Source: JBHIET01 sp046760785 (lineage in GTDB: Bacteria > Chloroflexota > Anaerolineae > B4-G1). Taken from it: a stretch of DNA of 29,712 bases. The notes below the pieces were generated by a model. It was not told the origin of the DNA and did not search any database. It saw only the letters and a program-made list of their open reading frames with translations. Of the stretch, positions 16,735 to 23,507 are shown one piece after another; position 1 is the stretch's first letter; every line of letters starts with the position of its first letter. Location of the stretch: NCBI GenBank assembly GCA_046760785.1, contig JBHIET010000040.1, positions 1 through 29,712 of the forward strand. Reading direction: 5' to 3'. The translations under genes and the position numbers were made by a program.

Positions 16735-16762
16735 TGTATCACAACTGCGGGTGGCCTGTCAA
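16735..16762 (-). promoter_or_regulatory. Candidate promoter for the sensor kinase operon
   Basis: On the minus strand TTGACA (16757-16762), 16 bases, then GATACA (16735-16740). The -35 is perfect but the -10 is weak. It would transcribe the binding-protein remnant, the kinase and the receiver. Confidence 0.4.
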
Positions 16763-16816
16763 GTGCTCGTATTCATCCAATGGGGAACGGGCTTGGATGT
16801 CTTGAAGAAGCACACG

Positions 16817-16849
16817 CTCCCCGTCCTCCTAACTTTGCGAGGCGGGGAG
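16817..16849 (-). terminator. Hairpin downstream of the tRNA genes
   Basis: A stem of CTCCCCG plus CCTC facing GAGG plus CGGGGAG with one bulged T and a 10-base loop lies 40 bases past the tRNA-Arg 3' end. The following T content is modest, so it may terminate or only stabilise the tRNA transcript. Confidence 0.5.
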
Positions 16850-16888
16850 CACAAGGTCAGTGTATTCTATGCCCTCTTTGGCTTCCAG

Positions 16889-16961
16889 TACCCTCGGCAG
16901 GATTCGAACCTGCGACCTTCTGGTCCGCAACCAGACGCTCTATCCGCTGAGCCACGAGGGC
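16889..16961 (-). tRNA. tRNA-Arg (anticodon GCG)
   Basis: A 73-base cloverleaf on the minus strand: acceptor GCCCTCG, D stem GCTC/GAGC, anticodon arm TCTGG-TTGCGGA-CCAGA, T arm GCAGG-TTCGAAT-CCTGC. The anticodon is GCG (reads CGC/CGT). The first acceptor pair is G-U. CCA is not encoded. Confidence 0.93.
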
Positions 16962-16970
16962 ACAACTCAA

Positions 16971-17046
16971 TGCTGGACGCCTGGCGCTGGATGCTGGCTA
17001 CCCGACCGTCATTCGGTATCTAGCGACCAGCATCAGACATCTAGAA
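16971..17046. repeat. GGATGCTGG-type dispersed repeat between tRNAs
   Basis: The gap between tRNA-Arg and tRNA-Ser(GCT) holds imperfect units such as AATGCTGGACGCCTGG, CTGGATGCTGG and CCAGCATCAGACATCTAG, related to the stretch at 2724-2749. No gene or promoter is seen in it. Confidence 0.45.
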
Positions 17047-17050
17047 CAGG

Positions 17051-17140
17051 CGGGGAGGCAGGGATTCGAACCCTGGGTGGAGCTATTAACCCCACAGCCG
17101 CTTAGCAGGCGGCCCCAATCAACCACTCTGGCACCTCCCC
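17051..17140 (-). tRNA. tRNA-Ser (anticodon GCT)
   Basis: A 90-base type II tRNA with a long variable arm. Acceptor GGGGAGG pairs with CCTCCCC; the anticodon arm is GCCGC-CTGCTAA-GCGGC; the T arm is CAGGG-TTCGAAT-CCCTG; the discriminator is G. CCA is not encoded. It reads AGC/AGT. Confidence 0.94.
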
Positions 17141-17177
17141 ACGTATCGCTACTCCGTTGTTTTCTTAATCCGTTGTT

Positions 17178-17266
<89 letters not shown>

Positions 17267-17284
17267 GGTTCCGAGGGCGGTTCC

Positions 17285-17315
17285 CCCTGGCGTGTTAGAT
17301 TCTACCACGCCAGGG
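17285..17315 (-). terminator. Hairpin between serS and tRNA-Ser(TGA)
   Basis: A perfect 10-base stem CCCTGGCGTG/CACGCCAGGG with an 11-base loop lies just after the serS stop. There is no T-run after it on the minus strand, so it may be a processing or stability hairpin between serS and the tRNAs. Confidence 0.45.
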
Positions 17316-17323
17316 AGCAACTG

Positions 17324-18607
17324 TCAATCTGCCAGGCCGCCGATGACCTCCACGCCCCCCATCCACGGCCGCAACACCTCAGGCACCACGATGCTGCCGT
17401 CCGCCTGCTGATAGTTCTCCATAATCGAGATCATCACCCGGGGCAAGGCCAACCCGGAACCGTTGAGCGTGTGCACAAAGCGGGGCTTGGCCCCCGGTCC
17501 TGGCCGGTAGCGAACGTTCGCCCGCCGCGCCTGGAATGTCTCGCAGTTGCTCAGGCTGCTTACTTCCAACCACTCCCCGCAGCCCGGTGCCCACATCTCG
17601 ATGTCATAGGTCTTGGTCACGTGGAAGCTCAGGTCGCCCGTACACATCTGTACCAACCGGTGGGGGATGTCAAGACGGCGGCAGATATCCAACCCATCCT
17701 CAACCATTGCCTCCAGCTCGTCGTAACTGGTCTCCGGCGTGGTGAACTTGTACATCTCCACCTTATCGAACTGGTGCCCGCGCTTGATGCCACGCACGTC
17801 CCGTCCGGCGCTCATCTTCTCACGACGGAAACAGGCGCTGTAGGCTACGTAACGCAGGGGCAGTTCGTCAGCACCAAGAATCTCATCCCGGTGAAGGTTG
17901 GTCAGCGGAATCTCCGCCGTACCGATGAGCCAGAGATCATCCTCAACATCGCGATAAATATTGTCGGCGAGCTTGGGCAGTTGCCCCGCGCCCCACATAC
18001 ATTCTTCCTTGACGATAAAGGGAGGGTAAATCTCGGTGTAGCCGTGCTCTCTGGTGTGCACATCCAGCATCCAGGCGATGAGCGCTCGCTGCAAGCGCGC
18101 CCCGGCCCCGCGCAAGACGTAGAAACGACTGCCGGACAGTTTCACTCCCCGCTCGAAGTCGAGAATGCCCAGTTCCGGCCCCAAGTCCCAGTGAGGCACC
18201 GGCTCGAAGTCAAACTCCGGAAGCTCTCCCCAGCCTCGCACGACGACATTGTGTGTCTCGTCAGGTCCGACGGGCACACTCGCGTGCGGTAGGTTGGGCG
18301 CCGCCAGCATCGCCGTCTTGAGGTCAGATTCGACCTGGCGTAACTGGGCTTCGAGCTCACCTATGCGCCCGCCTACCTGTCGCATCTCGGCGATGAGCCG
18401 CTCCCGCTCAGCCTGATGCTGAAGCCGGCCGATCTCCTTGGAGACGCGATTACGCTCAGCCCTGAGCGCTTCGACCTGCGTGAGTAGTTCACGCCGCTGC
18501 CCGTCTAACGCTAGGATGTGATCTACCTGGGTCGGGTCCGCGTTCAGGCTACGCAGTGCTTCCTTGACTTGTTCCGGCTGCTCACGAATAAGCGCGATGT
18601 CGAGCAT
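17324..18607 (-). CDS. serS: Seryl-tRNA synthetase
   Basis: A 427-residue class II synthetase that charges tRNA-Ser. The ATG at 18607 begins the family-typical MLDIALIREQPEQV; a longer upstream frame has no homology. The N-terminal coiled-coil arm that binds the long variable arm of tRNA-Ser spans about residues 30-105. The catalytic core shows YRDVEDDLWLIGTAEIPL, the motif 2 loop RYVAYSACFRREKMSAGRDVRG and motif 3 GSGLALPRVMISIMENYQ. It lies 22 bases after a small membrane protein gene and just upstream of two tRNA-Ser genes, so enzyme and substrate RNAs may be co-transcribed. Confidence 0.96.
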   Translation of the reverse strand: MLDIALIREQPEQVKEALRSLNADPTQVDHILALDGQRRELLTQVEALRAERNRVSKEIGRLQHQAERERLIAEMRQVGGRIGELEAQLRQVESDLKTAMLAAPNLPHASVPVGPDETHNVVVRGWGELPEFDFEPVPHWDLGPELGILDFERGVKLSGSRFYVLRGAGARLQRALIAWMLDVHTREHGYTEIYPPFIVKEECMWGAGQLPKLADNIYRDVEDDLWLIGTAEIPLTNLHRDEILGADELPLRYVAYSACFRREKMSAGRDVRGIKRGHQFDKVEMYKFTTPETSYDELEAMVEDGLDICRRLDIPHRLVQMCTGDLSFHVTKTYDIEMWAPGCGEWLEVSSLSNCETFQARRANVRYRPGPGAKPRFVHTLNGSGLALPRVMISIMENYQQADGSIVVPEVLRPWMGGVEVIGGLAD

Positions 18608-18629
18608 GTCATCTATCCCGCTTGCGCTC

Positions 18630-19058
18630 TCATTCTGCGGCGTCCCATTCCTTAACGACCTGGAGGAAGGTCTGGCGCAGCCGTTCGTCGGGGAGAAGGT
18701 TGACGTCGGTATAGCACACGCCATCCACCCAGATTTCCAGCCCACCGTCGGGTGCTGTTCCCAGATCCACGTCTATAGCTGCCAGAGCAGGGTCAGCACT
18801 AAGACGGGCACGGAGAATGTCCTCAATCTGCTCAGCAAAAGGAGCAGCAACTCGCTCACCCACGTCGTAGTCATAGAGCGTGATGCCCTCGCCATCCGCC
18901 TGGGTCGCAGCCACGGTCTCCGGCGGGAGTGTGCCTCTCATCCACCCTGGCTCCTCACCGGATGATTTGGAACGGGTCAAGACGACCAGCACACACACCC
19001 CGATCACAACAAGGATAGCCACACCGCCCGCTATCCACACTATCTCCGGAATTTCCAT
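18630..19058 (-). CDS. Small membrane-anchored hypothetical protein upstream of serS
   Basis: A 142-residue protein. One N-terminal membrane helix (IVWIAGGVAILVVIGVCVLVVL, about 6-27) is followed by a soluble domain of about 100 residues with no recognised family. The soluble part has alternating acidic helices and the segment LEIWVDGVCYTDVNLLPDERLRQTFLQVVKEW. The ATG at 19058 is preceded by TAGGGAT, a weak Shine-Dalgarno; longer frames start with unlikely sequence. It is the first gene of a probable operon with serS, behind a strong promoter. Confidence 0.7.
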   Translation of the reverse strand: MEIPEIVWIAGGVAILVVIGVCVLVVLTRSKSSGEEPGWMRGTLPPETVAATQADGEGITLYDYDVGERVAAPFAEQIEDILRARLSADPALAAIDVDLGTAPDGGLEIWVDGVCYTDVNLLPDERLRQTFLQVVKEWDAAE

Positions 19059-19091
19059 ATCCCTACCCCCATAAGGTATGACTATAATCAA

Positions 19092-19122
19092 GGCCCCCTC
19101 ACCTTTGGGACGAGGGGGGGCC
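19092..19122 (-). other. Leader hairpin upstream of the serS operon
   Basis: On the minus strand GGCCCCC and a downstream TC pair with GAGGGGGCC around a small loop, with a two-base bulge. It lies between the promoter and the first start codon. No T-run follows directly, and no T-box landmarks were recognised. Confidence 0.4.
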
Positions 19123-19139
19123 ATCTACGACGTGAAAAG

Positions 19140-19169
19140 ATTATAGCACAGGCCGTGCGACCATGTCAA
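19140..19169 (-). promoter_or_regulatory. Promoter of the membrane protein-serS operon
   Basis: On the minus strand TTGACA (19164-19169), 18 bases, TATAAT (19140-19145). Both boxes are perfect. The predicted leader is about 75 bases. Confidence 0.8.
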
Positions 19170-19438
19170 GCCAATCTGGCTGATGATTGCCTTGACAGTG
19201 ACACATTAGCTGAGCTTTTTCCGGCGCAGTGTGGGACCTTGACAAAATAGTGTTTGTTTACCGGGTATGAGCGCCTGTAAGCGAACCAAGGCCGGTCCCT
19301 TCAGGCGTATCGGTGCCTAATCAACCGCTCCACATGTAGGTAATCACCAGAACACCTCTACCTGGTGTTGCCCACATTCAGAACGGGAGGCGGAAAGGAC
19401 CCTCCCGCCTCACCGACACGCCCCCTCAGATAGTCAGT
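19170..19438. other. Intergenic region between arsM and the serS promoter
   Basis: No gene seen. It contains inverted repeats at about 19383-19411 (GGGAGG/CCTCCC and the overlapping AGGCGG/CCGCCT), which may end the arsM transcript although there is no T-run. It also holds CCTTGACA twice and TTCAGGCGTA at 19300-19309, shared with the promoter spacer at 6424-6433. CGCCTG at 19272 and CAGGCG at 19302 could pair. Confidence 0.4.
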
Positions 19439-20350
19439 TCACGCTGGTTTGCGAGCCTTGACCCTGACACTGGCGACTTTGTGGTCGAGGGCATCGGGTG
19501 AGAGACCAATCTCGGCCAGCAACGCTTTCACGTCTTCCCACTCAGCAGCCTCGCCGATCTTCACGTAATCACGGGACAGAACTTCCACCCCTTCGAATCC
19601 TGCCGCGCGAATCTTGCTCAGATAATCCGACTCGTCGAGCGCGCCGGCTATACAACTGGCCCAGGCGTCCAGCCTGTCACGGATGGATTGGGGAAGTTCA
19701 CCGTTGACCACGATGTCGGAGATAGTCATCCTGCCACCGGGCCGCAGCACGCGGTAAGCCTCGCCGAAGACCGCATCCTTGTCCGGCGAGAGGTTGATGA
19801 CGCAGTTGGAGATGATGACGTCCACCGACTCGTCGGGCAGGGGGATGTCCTCCATCTCGCCGTAGCGGAATTCGACGTTCGTGGCCCCGATCTTCTTGGC
19901 GTTGCGCCGGGCCAGTTTGATCATCTCAGTCGTCATATCCAGCCCGAGCACCCGACCTTCCGGGCCGACTTTCTCGGCGGCCAGGAAGCAGTCAATCCCC
20001 CCACCCGACCCCAGGTCGAGCACCACCTCGCCCGGCCGGAGCTCGGCGATGGCTGTGGGGTTGCCACAGCCCAGCGAGACGTCGGTCACGCTGTCAGGCA
20101 GATCAGAGAGTTCCTCAAGCAAATAGGACTTGGCGGCATCTGTGATCTCAACGGCCGCTTCCCTTGGGCTACAGCAGCTAGTGGGTTGGCCGGGACCGCG
20201 CCCTGAGCCCGTCAAAGGGTCGCAACAGCTTGCCTGGGCTGGCCCTTCGACTGCGCTCAGGACAGGCTCCTCGATGAAACGGCGAGCGATATTTCCGTAG
20301 GTCTGGCGCACGGCTTCCTTGATCCTCTCATCAGTCTTAACATCGTTCAT
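19439..20350 (-). CDS. arsM: Arsenite S-adenosylmethionine methyltransferase
   Basis: A 303-residue ArsM-type enzyme that methylates As(III) using SAM. The SAM-binding motif is VVLDLGSGGGIDCF (about 109-122). Conserved Cys are C95 (SLGCGNP), C183 (SNCVINL) and C233 (CIAGAL), plus N-terminal Cys pairs C42-C43 and C59-C60 usual for prokaryotic members. An unusual segment at about residues 29-52 is encoded by two inverted copies of a palindromic repeat (PVLSAVEGPA and DPLTGSGRG); it lies between YGNIARRF and the Cys pairs, away from the active site, so function may survive. GAGGGGG precedes the ATG. It lies downstream of arsR with 68 bases between, which contain a second operator-like site. Confidence 0.92.
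   Translation of the reverse strand: MNDVKTDERIKEAVRQTYGNIARRFIEEPVLSAVEGPAQASCCDPLTGSGRGPGQPTSCCSPREAAVEITDAAKSYLLEELSDLPDSVTDVSLGCGNPTAIAELRPGEVVLDLGSGGGIDCFLAAEKVGPEGRVLGLDMTTEMIKLARRNAKKIGATNVEFRYGEMEDIPLPDESVDVIISNCVINLSPDKDAVFGEAYRVLRPGGRMTISDIVVNGELPQSIRDRLDAWASCIAGALDESDYLSKIRAAGFEGVEVLSRDYVKIGEAAEWEDVKALLAEIGLSPDALDHKVASVRVKARKPA
20200..20269. repeat. Inverted pair of CTGAGC-type palindromic repeats inside arsM
   Basis: The copy at 20241-20269 reads on the coding strand as GAGCCTGTCCTGAGCGCAG followed by TCGAAGGGCC. The copy at 20200-20220 reads on the plus strand as CCCTGAGCCCGTCAAAGGG. They face each other across 20 bases and could pair. Together they add about 20 residues to ArsM without breaking the frame. 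A third copy is in hgcB. Confidence 0.75.
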
Positions 20351-20370
20351 TTTCTCATTCCCCCCTCAAC

Positions 20371-20396
20371 TATATATGTATTTAAATACGTCTATA
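20371..20396. promoter_or_regulatory. Second operator-like site, between arsR and arsM
   Basis: TATATATGTATTTAAATACG followed by TCTATA aligns without gaps to the site at 20721-20746, differing at only a few positions. Its core ATGTATTTAAATACGT is nearly palindromic. It lies 20 bases upstream of the arsM start, so arsM may have a second point of control. Confidence 0.6.
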
Positions 20397-20418
20397 CATC
20401 ACAGCAAAAAAAGAGTGC

Positions 20419-20706
20419 TCACATCTCGCACACCTCCTGCGCGTCAAACTTGGCGATGAGCCGACCGCAGCATTCAATCACGTTGTCGCGATTGATAGCG
20501 TAGAACACCTGCTTGCCCTCCTTGCGGCTGGTCACCAGGCCGAACTGCTTGAGGACGTTCAGGTGATGGGAGATCGTCGGCTGGGACATGGCGAAGGCAT
20601 CCACGATGTCGCCGACGCACTGCTCTCCATCCAGCAACATCTCCAGGATTTTTTGCCGCGTGTCGTCGGCCAGGGCCTTGCAGAACTCCACGCAATCAAT
20701 CGTCAC
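20419..20706 (-). CDS. arsR: ArsR/SmtB-family metalloregulator
   Basis: A 95-residue winged-helix repressor. The recognition helix region is MSQPTISHHLNVLKQFGLVTSRKEGKQVFYAI (about 40-71). The canonical CVCDL metal motif is changed to CVGDI, leaving only C30 there. Other Cys are C5, C9, the vicinal pair C79-C80 and C93. This suggests a non-classical thiol site, possibly C79/C80/C93 as in C-terminal-site ArsR proteins, with As(III) or another thiophilic metal as inducer. It starts at GTG 20706 behind AGGTGA. It sits at its own promoter with an overlapping inverted repeat and is divergent from the hgc operon. Confidence 0.9.
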   Translation of the reverse strand: MTIDCVEFCKALADDTRQKILEMLLDGEQCVGDIVDAFAMSQPTISHHLNVLKQFGLVTSRKEGKQVFYAINRDNVIECCGRLIAKFDAQEVCEM

Positions 20707-20720
20707 CGCTCACCTAAATC

Positions 20721-20746
20721 TATAGATGCTTTTCAATACATCTATA
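20721..20746. promoter_or_regulatory. Inverted-repeat operator at the arsR promoter
   Basis: A perfect 8-base inverted repeat TATAGATG / CATCTATA separated by 10 bases. It begins at the edge of the -10 box of the arsR promoter and extends over the likely transcription start, a classic repressor position. Its sister site is at 20371-20396. The shape also recalls NsrR-type sites, so the divergent Rrf2 protein is a second candidate binder. Confidence 0.7.
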
Positions 20747-20774
20747 TAATACCACAGTTTTGAGGGCTTGTCAA
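20746..20774 (-). promoter_or_regulatory. Promoter of arsR-arsM
   Basis: On the minus strand TTGACA (20769-20774), 17 bases, TATTAT (20746-20751), overlapping the inverted-repeat operator by one base. Confidence 0.78.
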
Positions 20775-20832
20775 GCATTGTTTTTCGCCACAGTTCGCAG
20801 ACGTGAGAGCGCCAGAAAAGGCTCGTTAATAG

Positions 20833-20861
20833 TTGACAAAATTGCTCAATTGTTGTATAAT
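20833..20861 (+). promoter_or_regulatory. Promoter of the Rrf2-cysK-thiF-cysE-hgcAB operon
   Basis: TTGACA (20833-20838), 17 bases, TATAAT (20856-20861): a full consensus promoter. The spacer contains the small palindrome AATTG-CT-CAATT, a possible regulator site. The predicted leader is about 15 bases and includes GGAGG before the GTG start. The divergent arsR promoter lies 58 bases away. Confidence 0.88.
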
Positions 20862-20882
20862 CAGTGGCCATTGGAGGATGGT

Positions 20883-21365
20883 GTGATACGGATTTCAACA
20901 CGCGGGCGGTACGCGCTGCGAGCGATGGTAGACCTGGCCCTGCACGCCGCCGAGGGGCCGGTCTTGCGCCAAGATATTGCCGAGCGGCAGGAACTCTCGG
21001 CCGACTACGTGGCCCAGTTGTTCCGGCAGCTCCGAGTTGCAGGGCTGGTGGAAGGGGTGAAGGGGCCGGGCGGTGGATACGTGCTCGCTCGCGACGCCGC
21101 GACGATCAGCGCGGGAGACGTGGTGCAGGTGGTGGAAGGTCCCGTTGCGGTGGTACACTGCGTCGTCTCGAGCGGCGAGCCTTCCTGCAAGCGTGTGGAT
21201 CGCTGCGCGACCTATCTGCTTTGGAAAAGGCTGTCGGCAGTGATGGCTGACTTCCTGGACTCGATCACGTTGCAGGATTTGTGCGACGAGGCACAGCGCC
21301 TTCATCCATCTCCCCCAACGAGCGATGGGCGCGGTGCAGGAGGAAAACCCTTGTGTAGTACGTAG
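20883..21365 (+). CDS. Rrf2-family transcriptional regulator with three cysteines
   Basis: A 160-residue Rrf2 regulator. The winged helix begins IRISTRGRYALRAMVDLALHA, with helices LSADYVAQLFRQLRVAGLVEG and wing GPGGGYVLAR. C93, C102 and C108 form a C-x8-C-x5-C pattern, the layout used by NsrR/IscR proteins to hold an Fe-S cluster; CymR-type cysteine regulators lack it. The GTG at 20883 follows GGAGG by 5 bases. As first gene of the operon it probably regulates its own promoter. The C-terminal tail after LHPSPP looks unstructured. The context of cysK and cysE fits control by sulfur, Fe-S or redox state, but this is inference. Confidence 0.9.
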   Translation: MIRISTRGRYALRAMVDLALHAAEGPVLRQDIAERQELSADYVAQLFRQLRVAGLVEGVKGPGGGYVLARDAATISAGDVVQVVEGPVAVVHCVVSSGEPSCKRVDRCATYLLWKRLSAVMADFLDSITLQDLCDEAQRLHPSPPTSDGRGAGGKPLCST

Positions 21366-21439
21366 CACTCATCTAATGACCAAGACAGCTCAAGTATTTA
21401 GATTCAAAGGCTAAACTTTTGCGAGAAAGGAGTGCTACA

Positions 21440-22369
21440 ATGACAAAGGTATACGATGACATCACCAGGACGGTTGGAGACACACCTTTGGTAAGGCTGA
21501 ACCGGGTGACGGAAGGATTACAGGCCACGGTGTTGGCCAAGTTGGAATCCTTCAACCCGCTGAGTAGTGTGAAAGACCGCATCGGCGTGAGTATGATCGA
21601 AGCGGCGGAACGGGAAGGTCTGATTCGAGAGGAGACCGTGATCCTGGAGCCTACGAGCGGCAACACGGGCATTTCGCTGGCGTTCGTCTGCGCGGCCAAA
21701 GGGTACAAGCTCGTTCTGACAATGCCGGATACGATGAGCCTGGAACGCCGCCGCCTGCTGAAAGCATTGGGGGCGGAGCTGATCTTGACCCCGGGTGCGG
21801 AGGGGATGCCGGGCGCGGTGCGGAAGGCCGAGGAGTTGGCAGCACAGGATCCGCGCTACTTTATCCCCCAGCAGTTCAAGAACCCGGCCAACCCGGAGGT
21901 TCACCGGCGTACCACGGCCGAGGAGATCTGGCGCGACACCGACGGAAAGGTAGATATCGTGGTGGCGGGCGTGGGGACCGGTGGCACCATCACCGGCATC
22001 GCCGAGGTGATCAAGGGCCGGAAGCCCGGTTTCCGGGCCGTCGCTGTCGAACCATCCGCCTCCCCGGTACTCTCCGGCGGCGAGCCTGGCCCGCACAAGA
22101 TTCAGGGGATCGGTGCGGGCTTCGTCCCCGACGTACTGCGTGTGGATCTGGTAGACGAGGTGATCCAGGTAACGAACGAGGATGCCGCGGCCACGGCCCG
22201 TCGGCTGGCGAAGGAGGAGGGTATCCTGGCGGGCATCTCTTCTGGTGCCGCCGCCTTTGCCGCTCTGCAAGTGGCGGCCAGGCCGGAGAACGCAGGATGG
22301 CTCATCGTCGTCATCCTCCCCGATACGGGAGAGCGGTATCTGAGCACGGGACTCTTCAACAGTGAGTGA
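21440..22369 (+). CDS. cysK: Cysteine synthase A (O-acetylserine sulfhydrylase)
   Basis: A 309-residue PLP enzyme converting O-acetylserine and sulfide to cysteine. The PLP lysine is K45 in NPLSSVKDRIG. The substrate loop PTSGNTGISLA, the phosphate-binding loop GVGTGGTITGI and the C-terminal GISSGAAAFAAL are all present. Length is normal. I chose the ATG at 21440 because AAGGAG lies 7 bases upstream; a TTG at 21419 has no such signal. With the serine acetyltransferase two genes on, the operon can make cysteine from serine. Confidence 0.95.
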   Translation: MTKVYDDITRTVGDTPLVRLNRVTEGLQATVLAKLESFNPLSSVKDRIGVSMIEAAEREGLIREETVILEPTSGNTGISLAFVCAAKGYKLVLTMPDTMSLERRRLLKALGAELILTPGAEGMPGAVRKAEELAAQDPRYFIPQQFKNPANPEVHRRTTAEEIWRDTDGKVDIVVAGVGTGGTITGIAEVIKGRKPGFRAVAVEPSASPVLSGGEPGPHKIQGIGAGFVPDVLRVDLVDEVIQVTNEDAAATARRLAKEEGILAGISSGAAAFAALQVAARPENAGWLIVVILPDTGERYLSTGLFNSE

Positions 22370-22400
22370 ACGTGCCCGCCGCTGGAGCACTGAATTCGAT

Positions 22401-22446
22401 CCCGGGGGCGAGGTGAAGGCCTCGCCCTCGGGCAGGAGGGTTTTTT
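22401..22446 (+). promoter_or_regulatory. Intra-operon hairpin and U-tract before the thiF gene
   Basis: A 13-pair stem (one G-U) pairs 22401-22413 with 22420-22432, core GGGCGAGG/CCTCGCCC. It is followed by CAGGAGGG and TTTTTT. The second arm contains CCCTC, which could pair instead with GAGGG at 22436-22440, hiding the Shine-Dalgarno and forming a hairpin directly against the T-run. The two folds are mutually exclusive, as in an attenuator, but a simple partial terminator or RNA-stability hairpin is also possible. Confidence 0.5.
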
Positions 22447-23476
22447 GACCGCGAATGCACTAGACCGCTATTCAAGACAAGTTCTCCTCCCCGAGATTGG
22501 AGCCACCGGCCAGGAAAGGCTCCTGGCGTCGTCCGTGGCGGTCGTCGGTTGCGGGGCATTGGGGACGAACATCGCCGACGGGCTGGTGCGGGCCGGCATT
22601 GGAAAGGTCAGGATCATAGATCGAGATTACATCGAACTGAATAACCTGCAACGGCAGGTTCTCTTCGACGAAGGGGATATCGCCAAGGGGCTACCCAAGG
22701 CCATCGCCGCCGCCGAGAAGCTGAGAAAGGTGAACTCTCAGGTTGAAGTGGAACCCATCGTCGCCGACGTCAACCCCGATAACGTCGAGCGGTTGATCGG
22801 TGACGTGGACTTAGTTCTGGACGGCACGGATAACTTCGAGACCCGCTTGCTGGTCAACGATGCCTGTGTCAAGCACAACATTCCCTGGATCTACGGAGCG
22901 GTGATCCGCACCTACGGGATGACGATGAGCATCGTTCCTCACCAAACCCCGTGTTTCCGTTGTTTCCTGCCGGAGATGCCGCTGCCTGGAAGCGTGCCCA
23001 CCTGTGACACGGTCGGGGTGCTGGGCGCGGCGGCGAGCGTCATCGGTTCGCTGGAAGTGGCCCAAGCGCTCAAGTTCCTCACGCATCGAGAAGAGCCGCT
23101 TCAGATCAGGCTCATCTACATCGAGGTTTGGACAGGCATCTGGGAAGAGATGCAGATGCGCAAGAACGAGGCCGCCTGCCCGGCCTGCGATCTGGGGCAG
23201 TACGAGTTTCTGGAAGTCCGGGGAGGCCATAGTGTCACCACTCTCTGTGGCCGGGACGCGGTACAGATCAGCCCGCGTGAGGGAGTCGCACCCTCTTTCC
23301 CGCAACTGGCCGACCGACTGCGCGCTGTCGGCGAGGTCTACTACAACGATTTCTTGCTGCGCTTTCGCGCGGACGGCTATGAATTGACCATATTCCCCGA
23401 CGGCCGCACCATCGTGAAGGGCACGGGTGACGAGGCGGAGGCCAAGAGCGTGTATGCTCGGTACGTTGGTCTGTGA
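22445..23476 (+). CDS. ThiF/MoeB-family adenylyltransferase, zinc type
   Basis: A 343-residue E1-like enzyme of the MoeB/ThiF/HesA group, which adenylates the C-terminal glycine of a ubiquitin-like sulfur carrier. Seen: the nucleotide loop VGCGALGTN (34-42), the Arg-finger region NNLQRQVLF (66-74), the zinc Cys pairs C170/C173 and C245/C248, and C187 in PTCDTVGVLG, the usual catalytic Cys position. About 80 extra C-terminal residues (after LCGRDAVQI) replace the rhodanese domain of MoeZ-like proteins. It starts at TTG 22445, close behind AGGAGGG. Between cysK and cysE it could support sulfur-carrier-dependent cysteine synthesis, but no carrier protein gene is seen in the window. Confidence 0.88.
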   Translation: MTANALDRYSRQVLLPEIGATGQERLLASSVAVVGCGALGTNIADGLVRAGIGKVRIIDRDYIELNNLQRQVLFDEGDIAKGLPKAIAAAEKLRKVNSQVEVEPIVADVNPDNVERLIGDVDLVLDGTDNFETRLLVNDACVKHNIPWIYGAVIRTYGMTMSIVPHQTPCFRCFLPEMPLPGSVPTCDTVGVLGAAASVIGSLEVAQALKFLTHREEPLQIRLIYIEVWTGIWEEMQMRKNEAACPACDLGQYEFLEVRGGHSVTTLCGRDAVQISPREGVAPSFPQLADRLRAVGEVYYNDFLLRFRADGYELTIFPDGRTIVKGTGDEAEAKSVYARYVGL

Positions 23477-23507
23477 GATTTGTCGGAGGGACTGCAGTGA
23501 AAGTAAA

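Noticed and set aside
19058..19169. T-box leader for serS
   Set aside because: The leader is only about 75 bases, and no T-box specifier or T-box sequence was recognised.
19439..20350. ArsM as a plain UbiE/COQ5 or sterol methyltransferase
   Set aside because: Cys95, Cys183, Cys233, the N-terminal Cys pairs and the adjacent arsR identify the arsenite type.
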